NCBI GenBank assembly: GCA_029938605.1
Contig: JAOZUO010000073.1
Coordinates: 1 to 36,953, forward strand
DNA: 36,953 nucleotides
Direction: 5' to 3'
Origin: Deltaproteobacteria bacterium
Lineage (GTDB): Bacteria > Myxococcota_A > Polyangia > HGW-17 > JAJRWW01
Shown piece after piece: positions 1-8,231 of this stretch. The notes under the pieces are model-generated. The model ran no database searches. It worked only from the letters and a program-made list of their open reading frames with translations, and had not been told where the DNA came from. The stretch's first letter is position 1. Every line of letters starts with the position of its first letter. Position numbers and translations under genes: made by a program.

Positions 1-54
1 GCCGAAGCCGAAGCCGAAGCCGAAGCCGAAGCCGAAGCCGAAGCCGAAGCCGAA
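1..54. repeat. GCCGAA hexamer tandem repeat (nine units)
   Basis: Nine perfect copies of GCCGAA run into the window from its left edge. In frame 2, the frame that stays open into the acetyltransferase, they encode (Pro-Lys)9. In frame 1 they would encode (Ala-Glu)9 followed by a stop at 85-87. A perfect hexamer run is prone to slippage, so copy number may differ between strains without changing frame. Confidence 0.9.
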
Positions 55-538
55 GGAGGCGTCCGTCTGCCGGGTCCGCCGAGCTAGGCTGGGGGACCAC
101 CTGGCCCTGTGTGGGCTGTGGATCCAGGTGGACGCGCTGCACGCCGAGATCCGTCCGGACTTTTTCACGTGTGGCCAGGAGCCCGCCCGCTCCAAGCTCT
201 ATCTGGATCGCATCGTGGACGACGGAGCCCAGGAGCTTTTGGTGGCGGTGCGCGACGAGACCCTGTTGGGGCTGATTCACCTGCAGTTGTACGATACCCC
301 CCAAAGCTCGGTGTTCATGGATCGGCGCCGGGCCCACGTGGAGGACCTGGTGGTGGATCGTTCCTGCCAGCGCGGGGGGGTCGGCAGGTCGCTTCTGCGC
401 GCCGGCGAGGACTGGGCGCGGCAGCAGGAGGCCGGCCAGTTGGTGCTCACCGTCTGGAGCGGAAATCGCCCGGGCTTCGGGTTCTACGATTCCCAGGGAT
501 ACAGTCCGGTCAGCCAGGTGCTGGCCAAGGAGCTGTAG
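2..538 (+). CDS. GNAT-family N-acetyltransferase with N-terminal Pro-Lys linker (5' partial)
   Basis: This is the C-terminal part of a GCN5-related acetyltransferase, which would transfer an acetyl group from acetyl-CoA to an amine; the substrate cannot be predicted. The frame is open from the window edge. It begins with nine Pro-Lys pairs, then a typical GNAT opening (RRARLGDHLALCGLW, about bases 77-121), then the acetyl-CoA loop region (VEDLVVDRSCQRGGVGRSLL) and a C-terminal GFYDSQGYSPVS segment typical of motif B. The first canonical start in the window is GTG at 128, but beginning there would remove the first strand and helix of the GNAT fold. No ATG, GTG or TTG lies in frame between 2 and 127. 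I therefore infer that the gene starts upstream of the window and that the Pro-Lys tract is an internal or N-terminal linker. The stop is TAG at 536-538. What precedes the linker is unknown. Confidence 0.72.
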   Translation, partial: PKPKPKPKPKPKPKPKPKEASVCRVRRARLGDHLALCGLWIQVDALHAEIRPDFFTCGQEPARSKLYLDRIVDDGAQELLVAVRDETLLGLIHLQLYDTPQSSVFMDRRRAHVEDLVVDRSCQRGGVGRSLLRAGEDWARQQEAGQLVLTVWSGNRPGFGFYDSQGYSPVSQVLAKEL

Positions 539-700
539 TTCCCACCCCAGAAGTGGACTTCGGCTGCAAGCGCCCCAGGCACGCCGTCTGCACACCACCA
601 GATCAGGGGTAGTACCCCCGGTACAACCACCGTGATCTGGTAATGCCCATCCGACGCACCTGGAACGCTTTCGCTTCGAACCCATTTCTGGGGTGGAAAC
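538..700. repeat. 163-bp imperfect palindrome (large hairpin)
   Basis: Two 68-base arms (538-605 and 633-700) are inverted copies of each other. Aligned by hand without gaps, 46 of 68 positions match. The outer ends (ACCCCAGAA with TTCTGGGGT) and inner ends (ACCAGATCA with TGATCTGGT) are the best conserved. The 27-base loop contains its own short perfect hairpin, GGGGTA-G-TACCCC, at 606-618. The left arm begins at the last base of the acetyltransferase stop codon. It could act as a terminator, a processed RNA or a miniature mobile element. The family is unknown to me. Confidence 0.65.
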
Positions 701-802
701 TGTTAGTCGGTAATCCCGCAGGGGCCGGGATCTGCGGTATGGTGGGGCTCTGGACCCACCGGACTGGAGATAGCCATCGAGACTCCCCGAGAGACCTCGC
801 CT

Positions 803-2137
803 GTGCCCGCGTCTGAGCCTGGTTTGACGCCCGTGCCCGCGCCGGCGCCGACGTTTGGTTTGACGCCTGGGCCAGGTGGAGAAGACACCGGCTTCGCCAG
901 CAAGCGAGGCGCGCGTACGGTCCTGTCGGTGCTGTTTTTGATCTACATGCTCGACTACGTCGATCGCATGGTGGTCACGGGCATGCTTTCTTACATCAAG
1001 CGGGACTGGGGGATCTCCGATCAACAGGCGGGGTGGCTGGTCTCCATCGTGATCATCTTCATTACGGTGTTTTCCATCCCCGCGGCGATCTTCATCGACC
1101 GGTGGAGCCGCCGGAAGATGATTGCCATCATGACCGGTTTCTGGAGCCTCGCCACGCTGGCCTGCGCCTTCACGCGGTCCTATACGCAGTTGCTCGTGGC
1201 GCGGGCCTTCATCGGCATCGGTGAGGCGGGGTACGCGCCGGCGGGCACGGCGCTGCTCTCGGCGGCCTATCCCGAGAAGAAGCGCGCGCGGGTCATGGGC
1301 ATCTGGTACATCTCCATTCCGTTGGGCATCGGGATCGGCATGGCCATGGGGGGACTGATCGCCCGGTACTGGGGCTGGAAGCACGCCTTCGGCCTGGTCT
1401 CCATTCCGGGGTTCCTGTTGGCCATCTGGGCCTGGCGGCTGCCGGACTATAAGACCGTTCGCACGCCCGGGTCGGCGATTCATCGCGCGGGATTGTGGGC
1501 CAACGCCGTCGGCATACTCCACACTCCGTCGGCGCTGTTTACGTTCCTGGGGTTTGCCATGAACGTCTCCATCACCACGGGCCTGACCACCTGGCTCCCC
1601 ACCTATTTTGAGCGGACCGGCTTTGCAACCCGCGGCAATGGGGGCATGTACGCCACGCCGGTGTTTGCCCTGGTGCTGGTGGGGGCGCCCCTGGGGGGGT
1701 ACCTCAGTGATCGATGGTGGCAGAAGAATCCCCGCGGGCGTCTGCTGTTTCCCGCGCTGTCCTCCCTCGGCGCGGCGGTTCTGCTGGCGTTCGCCTTTCT
1801 GGCCCCCCAGGGCCTGGCCCAGATGGTGCTACTGAGCGTGTTTGGCATTGTGCTCACCCTGTTTTTGGCGCCGGCGGTGGCGGTGACCCAGGACGTGGTG
1901 CATCCGGGTTTGCGGGCCTTGTCGTACTCCCTGTGCGTTATCGTGCAGCACACCGCCGGGGACGCGTGGTCACCGCCGCTTATCGGTCTGCTCAGCGACG
2001 TCATGGGGTTGCGGTCGGCCGTACTGTTTCTGCCTGTGTACGGTGTGTTGGCCGCGATGTTCTTCTATCTGGCGAGCCGCTACTACGAACAGGATCTGAC
2101 CCGGGTGGAGCGGGTCTCTCTGGTCTCTGGAGGGTAG
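803..2137 (+). CDS. MFS transporter, spinster-like
   Basis: An inner-membrane transporter of the major facilitator superfamily, about 444 residues, with the hydrophobic pattern of 12 membrane helices. The segment LDYVDRMVVTGMLSYIKRDW near residue 50, the following IDRWSRRK loop (the A-motif position between helices 2 and 3) and the GIGEAGYAPAGTALLS stretch resemble the spinster-like branch, whose members carry organic anions or lipids. The substrate here is not predictable. The first 40 or so residues are a low-complexity Pro/Gly/Ala tail expected to be cytoplasmic. The start is uncertain: GTG at 803 is the first canonical start of the frame, but the frame is open further upstream and no strong ribosome binding site is visible. 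A 52-bp gap separates it from the next gene on the same strand. Confidence 0.82.
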   Translation: MPASEPGLTPVPAPAPTFGLTPGPGGEDTGFASKRGARTVLSVLFLIYMLDYVDRMVVTGMLSYIKRDWGISDQQAGWLVSIVIIFITVFSIPAAIFIDRWSRRKMIAIMTGFWSLATLACAFTRSYTQLLVARAFIGIGEAGYAPAGTALLSAAYPEKKRARVMGIWYISIPLGIGIGMAMGGLIARYWGWKHAFGLVSIPGFLLAIWAWRLPDYKTVRTPGSAIHRAGLWANAVGILHTPSALFTFLGFAMNVSITTGLTTWLPTYFERTGFATRGNGGMYATPVFALVLVGAPLGGYLSDRWWQKNPRGRLLFPALSSLGAAVLLAFAFLAPQGLAQMVLLSVFGIVLTLFLAPAVAVTQDVVHPGLRALSYSLCVIVQHTAGDAWSPPLIGLLSDVMGLRSAVLFLPVYGVLAAMFFYLASRYYEQDLTRVERVSLVSGG

Positions 2138-2189
2138 AGGACCGATCCGCTCGACAAGTCCTGGGCGAGGGCATAGGCTGACAGGCGGT

Positions 2190-5147
2190 ATGATCATGCG
2201 TTCTTCAGGCTCGCCGAAGCGTCGTGGGCCACGGCTGCTGCTGTTGATGGTGATGTTGTTGGCGGCGGGGGTGTGTCTGGCGGGCGGACCCGGGGCGGCA
2301 CGGGCCGGGGATCCGTCCCTCAAGTGGCGGACCCTGCGCACCAAGCACTTTGATGTGTCCTTCGCCCTGCGTCATCTACGGTCCGCCCGGCGGGTGGCGG
2401 TGCTGTGTGAGACAGCGCACCGGTTGCTCGTGCCCTTCATGAAGCATTCGCCCAAGCGCAAAACGCGGGTGGTGCTGACCGACTACACTGACGGCGCCAA
2501 CGGCATGGCCATCACCATTCCGCGCAATGTGATCCACCTGTTTTTAAGCGCGCCGGACTCTATGTCGACCCTCAACGACTTCGACGACTGGCTCTTTGGA
2601 CTCATCGCCCATGAGTACACCCACGTCCTGCACCTGGACACCATCGGCGGCGTCTCCAAGATCATCAACTGGATCTTCGGCAAGACCATCTCCTTTAACC
2701 ACCTGCAGCCGACCTGGTGGATCGAGGGCATCGCGGTGTACAACGAGTCGCGCTTCTCCTCGAGCGGTCGTAACCGCAACTCCCTGTACGACATGTACCT
2801 GCGCATGGGGATCCTCTCTGGAAAGTCCCAGTCCATCGGGGAGATCTCCTCGGCGCCCGTACGCTTCCCCCACGGCACCGCGCCCTACCTCTACGGCTCT
2901 CGGTTTTTGAAGTACCTGGCAGCGCGTTATGGCGAGAAGAAGCTGGTGAAGATCAGCCATGACTTCGGCAGCGACTGGATCCCCTACGGTTTCAACAAGG
3001 TCGCCAGGCGGCACCTCGGCGGCAAGGGCTACGTGCAACTCTTTAAGGAGTGGAAGCGCCATCTGCGGCGGCGATACCGGCTCCAGGTGCGGCGGGCCCG
3101 ACGCCGCGGCCTGACGCCCGCCAAGCGGCTGACCGTAAGCGGCGAGTACACCTTCTGGCCGCGGTTTCACCCCCGGGGTCGGTGGTTGGTGGTGGCCGAC
3201 GACGACGGCTATACGGACCGGGCCTTCAAGCGCCTGGACCTGCGGACGGGCAAGCTCACCAAGATGATCCGTCTGGAGCCCGGGGGCTCGCCCTCCTTCA
3301 CACCCGACGGGCGACGCTTGGTGTATAGCCAGATGGAGGTCCACAAGTCGATCTACGACTACACGGATCTTTTCGAGCTGGACCTGCGCACGAACCGGTC
3401 TGGGCGGTTGACCTACGGCCTGCGTGTGCGGGAGCCGGACGTGTCTCCGGACGGACGGAAGATCGCCTGCGTGCTCAACAAGGCGGGGACGACGCACCTG
3501 GTGCTTGTGCCGTCGGGCGGTTTGGCTCGGGGGAAGCGGCCCCGGATGCTGGTGCGTAGCGCTACCTACGATCAGATCGCCACCCCGGCCTGGTCACCCG
3601 ACGGTCAGCACGTCGCCTACTCCGGCTGGACCCGGGGAGGCTATCGCGATCTGTTTATCGTGCATGTGGCCACGGGCAAGGTGCGGCGGCTCATGAAGGA
3701 TCGCGCGCAGGACCTGACCCCCACCTGGTCAGCGGACGGTCGCACCCTGTACTTCAGCTCGGACCGCACGGGTATCTACAATATCTATGCGCTGGACGTG
3801 GCCACAAAGCGGCTGCAGCAGGTGACCAACGTGGTGGCGGGGGCCCTCCAGCCCGCGATCTCCCCCGACGGAAAGACCCTGGCCTTCGTGGGCTTTACCT
3901 ATAAGGGGTATGACCTGTACCGCATGGCGCTGGACCCCAAGCGCTTTTTGTCCGCGCTGCCCTACGTCAGTGATCGGCCGGTGGTCAAGCGACCCGAGGT
4001 TCGGCTGGGCGACCTGAAGGTCCACCGCTACAACCCCCTGCGGAGCCTCTACCCGGAGGCTTGGTGGTTCAGCGCCGGATTCGCGCCCGGGGCAGCGAGC
4101 CTGACCCTGGAGTTGATGGGCAACGACGTCGCGGGGCTGCACGCCTGGCAGCTGAATGTGGGCTACAACTTCGCTTCGGAGGGGCTCTCCGCGGTTGCGG
4201 CGTACAGCTACTCCCAGCTTTGGCCGAGCCTCGGAGTTCTCGCCAGCTATGGGCGGGGTCCCAGGGGCGGGCTTACCATCGATGGGCTCGCTGAGGTGTT
4301 CACCGAGCAGTCGGTGGTGGGGCAGGCCACCATGAGCCTACCCGTGATGCGTTCGCGGCGGTTTGGATCGGCCACCATCACCTTCAGCTACCGGTTTCAG
4401 CATTTCGGTGCCGTGGACGAAGAGACCATTTCGCCGGATCCGTCCGCCCAGCTCACCTCCCGGCCCGAGAGCGGCATCCTCTCCTCGGTGGGCATGCGGC
4501 TGAGCTACGGCAGGGTCTACGGCTACCGTTACTCGGTGAGCGCGGAGCGGGGGCGATCCCTGGGTGTGTCCATCAGCGCCAACCACGAGCTTTGGGGCGC
4601 GGACTACCGCACGGTGGCTGCCAGTTGGTGGTGGGTGGAGTATCTGCCCATGCCCTGGGCGAAGAGCCACGTGCTGGCTTTGCGCCTGGCGGGGGGCATC
4701 TCCCGGGGGAACCTGGTGCGCCGGGGCTACTTCGCGGTGGGCGGGCTGCCCCAGCAGGACCTCGTGACGGCCCTACTCGACGTAGCGCCGGTGGGAGGCG
4801 CCTACCTGCGAGGCTACCCACCCTGGGCTATTTGGGGAGATCAATACCACCTGCTCAACATGGAGTATCGCTTTCCCGTTGCTTGGATCAACTGGGCCCC
4901 GTGGACGCTGCCCATCTATTTTCGGCGGCTGTCGGGCGCGGTGTTTTGCGATGTGGGGAACGCTTTTTTCGGCGAGCTCGACGATCGCAGGCTGCGGGAC
5001 TTCAAGGTAGGGGTGGGGGCGGAGCTTCTGGTGGATGTGGTGGTTGGCTACTACCAGTGGTTGACCTTCCGCTTGGGCTACGCCTACGGCATCATGGCCC
5101 CCGGCGGCCACACGTTCCATTTTTTGTTCGGCGTCCCCTTCGGCTGA
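2190..5147 (+). CDS. Peptidase MA-like / TolB-type propeller / outer-membrane barrel protein
   Basis: A secreted three-module protein of 985 residues. Residues 1-40 form a signal peptide (basic start, Leu/Met/Val-rich core, Ala-rich end). Residues 45-290 look like a gluzincin protease: HEYTH at 141-145 supplies two zinc histidines and the catalytic Glu, and WWIEG (Glu179) fits the third ligand. Residues 310-600 hold PD40/TolB-type propeller blades, with repeated SPDG or SADG turns (for example 370-375, 420-423, 470-473, 515-518, 559-562). From about 620 to the end the sequence resembles a beta-barrel of the bacterial surface antigen (Omp85/BamA-like) type, including LRGYP and the terminal alternating aromatic strands ending in FG. 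The likely location is the outer membrane with the protease and propeller in the periplasm. ATG 2190 and ATG 2196 are both possible starts. Confidence 0.85.
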   Translation: MIMRSSGSPKRRGPRLLLLMVMLLAAGVCLAGGPGAARAGDPSLKWRTLRTKHFDVSFALRHLRSARRVAVLCETAHRLLVPFMKHSPKRKTRVVLTDYTDGANGMAITIPRNVIHLFLSAPDSMSTLNDFDDWLFGLIAHEYTHVLHLDTIGGVSKIINWIFGKTISFNHLQPTWWIEGIAVYNESRFSSSGRNRNSLYDMYLRMGILSGKSQSIGEISSAPVRFPHGTAPYLYGSRFLKYLAARYGEKKLVKISHDFGSDWIPYGFNKVARRHLGGKGYVQLFKEWKRHLRRRYRLQVRRARRRGLTPAKRLTVSGEYTFWPRFHPRGRWLVVADDDGYTDRAFKRLDLRTGKLTKMIRLEPGGSPSFTPDGRRLVYSQMEVHKSIYDYTDLFELDLRTNRSGRLTYGLRVREPDVSPDGRKIACVLNKAGTTHLVLVPSGGLARGKRPRMLVRSATYDQIATPAWSPDGQHVAYSGWTRGGYRDLFIVHVATGKVRRLMKDRAQDLTPTWSADGRTLYFSSDRTGIYNIYALDVATKRLQQVTNVVAGALQPAISPDGKTLAFVGFTYKGYDLYRMALDPKRFLSALPYVSDRPVVKRPEVRLGDLKVHRYNPLRSLYPEAWWFSAGFAPGAASLTLELMGNDVAGLHAWQLNVGYNFASEGLSAVAAYSYSQLWPSLGVLASYGRGPRGGLTIDGLAEVFTEQSVVGQATMSLPVMRSRRFGSATITFSYRFQHFGAVDEETISPDPSAQLTSRPESGILSSVGMRLSYGRVYGYRYSVSAERGRSLGVSISANHELWGADYRTVAASWWWVEYLPMPWAKSHVLALRLAGGISRGNLVRRGYFAVGGLPQQDLVTALLDVAPVGGAYLRGYPPWAIWGDQYHLLNMEYRFPVAWINWAPWTLPIYFRRLSGAVFCDVGNAFFGELDDRRLRDFKVGVGAELLVDVVVGYYQWLTFRLGYAYGIMAPGGHTFHFLFGVPFG

Positions 5148-5173
5148 TCCCTGGTCCCAGATCCCTGGTCCCT
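5146..5173. repeat. 14-bp tandem direct repeat in the gap between convergent genes
   Basis: Two adjacent copies of GATCCCTGGTCCC(A/T) occupy 5146-5159 and 5160-5173. The first copy overlaps the TGA stop of the barrel protein. No hairpin with a T-tract is visible in this short convergent gap, so the terminator is not obvious. Confidence 0.6.
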
Positions 5174-5184
5174 GGCGGTCAATG

Positions 5185-6429
5185 CTACTCGTAGACCTTT
5201 TCCACCTCGTACTCGAAGCCCGTGGTGTCCGAGCCGATGTCCCGGCCGTCATCGGGGTGGCCTAGCAGCTCTCTGTAGTACTCGTGGGAGATGACGGCGC
5301 GCATGACCTCGTTGGAGCCCGTCCAGATGGTGGGCAGGCGTGCGTCCCTCAGCAGCCGCTCGAGGGGATAGACATTGGTGTAGCCGATGCCGCCGAGCAC
5401 CTGCATGCAGTCGTTGACGATCTCCCAGGTGCGGTCCGTGGCGAAGCACTTGGCCTCGGAGATGAGGCGCCGGGTGCGGTCCGCGTCCACGTCCGCGTCG
5501 GCGGCCCGGGCCGCGGCGATTACCAGCGCGCGCGCGGCATCGAGCTTCATGATGCAATCGGCGATCTTGAAGGAGACGCCCTGGAAGCGGCGGATCTTCT
5601 GTCCGAAGGCCTTGCGGCGGTCGGCATAGATGGCCGCGATCTTAATGGCCGCCTCCGCCATGCCCAGCACGCCCGCCGCCGACGTTAGCCGCTCGGGCAC
5701 CATCATGCGCGAGAACACGACGCTCCCCATGTTCAGCCCCGACGGTCCCCCGAGGATGTTCTCCTCGGGGACCTCCACGTCTTCGAAGACCAAACGGGCT
5801 GTTCCACCGCCTCGTAGCCCCATGAGCTCGTAGCGGTGCTCTGTGGTGACGCCCTCGGTGCGATCCACGAGCAAGGCGCTGATGCCGCGTTTGGGGTCGG
5901 CGTCCGGATCCGTGCGGGCGTACACCAGGAAGAAGTCGGCCCCCAACCCCCCGACGATGAAGCGCTTCTGACCGTTTAACACATACCGGTCGCTCTTTTT
6001 TACGGCGGTGGTGGTGGTGCCGAAGAAGTCCGAGCCCCCGCGGGGTTCGGTGAGGGCTTCGGCGCTGATGATCTCGCCCCGGAGGGTGCGTGCCAGGTAC
6101 TGCTCCTTCTGCGCGGGCGTGCCGAACCCGTCGATGGCCGTGCCGACAATGGTGGGCATGGAGTAGGCGCAGGCCAGCGCCGATCCCAGCACGCCCACCT
6201 CGGCCACTCCAGCCGCGGCCGAGGTCCAGCCGAGACCACGGCCGCCGTACTCGGTGGGAAATCTCACTCCGAGCAGGTTCGCCTCCGCCGCCGATTCCAC
6301 GAACTCCCGCGGGTACTCCACCTCGTCTCTGTCCATGCTGCGCAGCAGCGCCGAGTCCACCCCACGGGCAAAGGTCCGGGCCTCATTGCGGATCCCCATC
6401 TCGGTCTCATCGAGCAGTAGATCGAACAT
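5185..6429 (-). CDS. Acyl-CoA dehydrogenase
   Basis: An FAD-dependent acyl-CoA dehydrogenase of 414 residues, full length for the family, which introduces the alpha-beta double bond into a fatty or branched acyl-CoA and passes electrons to ETF. Visible signatures are AEALTEPRGGSDFFG (123-137), FIVGGLGADFFLVYARTD, the RRKAFGQKIRRFQ helix (271-283) and CMQVLGGIGYTNVYPLERLLRDAR (341-364). The usual medium-chain catalytic Glu in the YEGT position is Thr370 (IWTGSNE). A Glu is instead present at 246 in PERLTSAAG, aligning with the isovaleryl-CoA/long-chain type base, so activity is probably retained with the relocated base. The start is ATG at 6429-6427, with GGAGGAG about six bases upstream. The acidic tail after residue 390 is unusual. 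It is convergent with the barrel protein and divergent from the OsmC gene. Confidence 0.93.
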   Translation of the reverse strand: MFDLLLDETEMGIRNEARTFARGVDSALLRSMDRDEVEYPREFVESAAEANLLGVRFPTEYGGRGLGWTSAAAGVAEVGVLGSALACAYSMPTIVGTAIDGFGTPAQKEQYLARTLRGEIISAEALTEPRGGSDFFGTTTTAVKKSDRYVLNGQKRFIVGGLGADFFLVYARTDPDADPKRGISALLVDRTEGVTTEHRYELMGLRGGGTARLVFEDVEVPEENILGGPSGLNMGSVVFSRMMVPERLTSAAGVLGMAEAAIKIAAIYADRRKAFGQKIRRFQGVSFKIADCIMKLDAARALVIAAARAADADVDADRTRRLISEAKCFATDRTWEIVNDCMQVLGGIGYTNVYPLERLLRDARLPTIWTGSNEVMRAVISHEYYRELLGHPDDGRDIGSDTTGFEYEVEKVYE

Positions 6430-6607
6430 CGATTCTCCTCCGGTAGCGGTGGTGTTGGATTTTCAGGTCATAGCACCGCCTGGGTGGACCGGTCAACGCG
6501 GTGGGGCGTGGAACCGAAGGGGTGACAACCGGCGCCGAGTGGTTAGCTTTCGGAGACTCAATCGGGTGGTTGCTGTTTGGCGCACCCCGGCTCAGGAGGA
6601 TTCCCCC
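6430..6607. promoter_or_regulatory. Divergent intergenic region between acyl-CoA dehydrogenase and OsmC genes
   Basis: These 178 bases must contain the promoters of two genes leaving in opposite directions. Ribosome binding sites are clear at both ends: GGAGGAG for the minus-strand gene and AGGAGG at 6594-6599 for the plus-strand gene. I do not see a convincing sigma-70 hexamer pair. An open frame crosses the region from inside the dehydrogenase gene but has no protein-like composition. Confidence 0.5.
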
Positions 6608-7012
6608 ATGGCAATGGAAATTGTGGTTACGCACGGCGGCGGCAAGAAGATCGACGCGACGGTGAACGGTTTCACCATTCACACCGACCAGCCCAAGGAC
6701 TACGGTGGCGACGGCAGCGCGCCCGAGCCCTTTACGCTGTTTTTGAGCTCCTTGGCCACCTGCACCGGCATCTACATCGTGGGATTTTGTCAGACCCGGG
6801 ACATTCCCACCGAGCAGATCCGGATCGTGCAGGATCACACCTTCGACGAGAAGTCCGGGGTGCTCATCGGCATCAACCTACGGGTAGAGGTGCCGCCAGA
6901 TTTTCCCGAGAAGTATCACAAGTCCTTGATCAAGGCCGCCAAGTACTGCGCGGTCAAGCGAACCATGGACGAGCCCCCGCCCATGGAGATATCTGTAGCA
7001 GTGGAGGGGTAG
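6608..7012 (+). CDS. OsmC/Ohr-family protein
   Basis: A small cytoplasmic protein of 134 residues in the OsmC/Ohr superfamily. Members with two reactive cysteines reduce organic hydroperoxides, and others have no proven substrate. The typical pattern is present: GGDGSAPEPFTLFLSSLATCTG with Cys52, a second nearby Cys61, and AAKYCAVKRTM with Cys114, which sits where the resolving Cys is expected. The start was set at ATG 6608 because AGGAGG lies seven bases upstream and the protein then has normal family length. The ATG two codons later (6614) is less well spaced. A longer in-frame extension back to 6254 would overlap the divergent dehydrogenase gene and is not believable. Confidence 0.88.
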   Translation: MAMEIVVTHGGGKKIDATVNGFTIHTDQPKDYGGDGSAPEPFTLFLSSLATCTGIYIVGFCQTRDIPTEQIRIVQDHTFDEKSGVLIGINLRVEVPPDFPEKYHKSLIKAAKYCAVKRTMDEPPPMEISVAVEG

Positions 7013-7081
7013 CGTCGACGGGTTCCTAGCACCGGCGCTGTGGTACAATGCGGCTGAACAAACCCGGAACCGGTGAATTCC
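7013..7081 (+). promoter_or_regulatory. Probable promoter region of the vWA lipoprotein operon
   Basis: The 69-base gap holds TACAAT at 7044-7049, a good match to a sigma-70 -10 box, 33 bases before the chosen start. The sequence 17 bases upstream of it (GGTTCC) is a poor -35. Assignment is tentative. Confidence 0.3.
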
Positions 7082-8221
7082 ATGAATAGACGCAACCTCT
7101 TTGTACCTATGATGGTGGGGCTCTTCCTCTGTGTGACGGTGAGCTGCGGTCCCTCCGGGGCCCGCGACGGTGACGGCGGCGGAGTCAACGATGCGTCGGT
7201 GTCAGATGACGTGCAGGATCCCACCGACGGTGGTCACGTGTGGTTGGATGGCAGCGGCGGGGACGGCATGGTGGGCTGCGATCCGCGCAACTTTGTGCTG
7301 CAGCAGGCGCCTCCGGCGGAGGTGTATCTGGTCATCGATCGTAGCGGCTCCATGTCTGAGACCTCGGCCACGCCCGGCTTGACCAAGTGGGAGGAGCTCA
7401 ACGTGGCCTTAGACACCGCCCTTACGCAGTTCGAGGCGGTGATCAAGTTTGGCGTGCTCACCTATCCGTCGAACAACGAGTGCTCCACCTCCGGGCCCCA
7501 GGTGGGCGTGGCCCTGGACAATCGCCAAGCGGTCTTAGACGAGCTCACCTCCGCGGTGCCGGCCGGAGGTACGCCCACGGCGGCGGCGTTAAACAACGCC
7601 GCGTCGTCATTGACGGACCTCGGAAGCTCGGAGTCGCCGAAGATCGTGATCCTGGCCACGGACGGAGGGCCCAACTGCAACTATTTCCTGGACGCGAGTC
7701 CGGCGTGCACTTGTGCCCACGCCACGGCTGAGTACTGCTGCACCAACCACCCGTCGGCGTGCCTGTTTGGATACACGTGCCTGGACGACACCCACACCGT
7801 GTCTGTCATCGGCGATCTCCAGAGTGCGGGCATCGAGACCGTAGTCATTGGACTGGCGGGAACGTCGGAGTACGAGGTGTTGCTCAACGCCATGGCGGTG
7901 GCCGGTGGGTTGCCCCAAGTGGGCGGCTCCACGGACTACTACCCGGCCGGGAATCAAAGCGAGATTATTTCGGCGCTGCAGGCCATCGCCGTGTCCTTTA
8001 TCTCTTGCGAGATCCAGCTGGAGGAGCCTCCGGATTTCCCGGATCTGGTGCACATCTACATGGACGGCGTGGAGGTGGAATGGGACGGGTCGCAGTCCGG
8101 CGGATGGGACTACACTGACTCCTCCAACATGGTCATCGAGCTCTTCGGCGCCGCCTGCGACACCCTGCAGGACGGCGACGAGCACAACCTGACCGCCACC
8201 TTCGCTTGCGTGGTCAACTAG
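7082..8221 (+). CDS. von Willebrand factor A-domain lipoprotein
   Basis: A secreted lipoprotein of about 379 residues. A signal peptide ends at a lipobox-like SC-GPSG near residue 22 (the Thr at -3 is atypical). It is followed by an Asp/Gly-rich linker, then a vWA domain from about 75 to 290. The metal-ion-dependent adhesion site is complete by eye: DRSGSMS (86-92), a Thr in GGTPT and Asp in ATDGGPN. A Cys-rich insert (about 205-235, including CTCAHATAEYCCTNHP) interrupts the domain. The family binds proteins through a metal ion. ATG 7082 is preferred over GTG 7073, three codons earlier, because it gives a conventional basic signal-peptide start. Only 10 bp separate it from the next gene, implying one transcript. 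Confidence 0.85.
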   Translation: MNRRNLFVPMMVGLFLCVTVSCGPSGARDGDGGGVNDASVSDDVQDPTDGGHVWLDGSGGDGMVGCDPRNFVLQQAPPAEVYLVIDRSGSMSETSATPGLTKWEELNVALDTALTQFEAVIKFGVLTYPSNNECSTSGPQVGVALDNRQAVLDELTSAVPAGGTPTAAALNNAASSLTDLGSSESPKIVILATDGGPNCNYFLDASPACTCAHATAEYCCTNHPSACLFGYTCLDDTHTVSVIGDLQSAGIETVVIGLAGTSEYEVLLNAMAVAGGLPQVGGSTDYYPAGNQSEIISALQAIAVSFISCEIQLEEPPDFPDLVHIYMDGVEVEWDGSQSGGWDYTDSSNMVIELFGAACDTLQDGDEHNLTATFACVVN

Positions 8222-8231
8222 GAGGGCGATC

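Noticed and set aside
1..87. Frame-1 reading of the hexamer run as (Ala-Glu)9 ending at TAG 85-87, i.e. the tail of a separate upstream gene
   Set aside because: Frame 2 reads (Pro-Lys)9 and continues without a break into the recognisable GNAT N-terminus, which explains the sequence better. An overlap of two genes cannot be fully excluded.
6254..6607. N-terminal extension of the OsmC protein by 118 residues
   Set aside because: It would overlap the divergent acyl-CoA dehydrogenase, is Ser/Arg-rich without family similarity, and a strong AGGAGG site points to ATG 6608.
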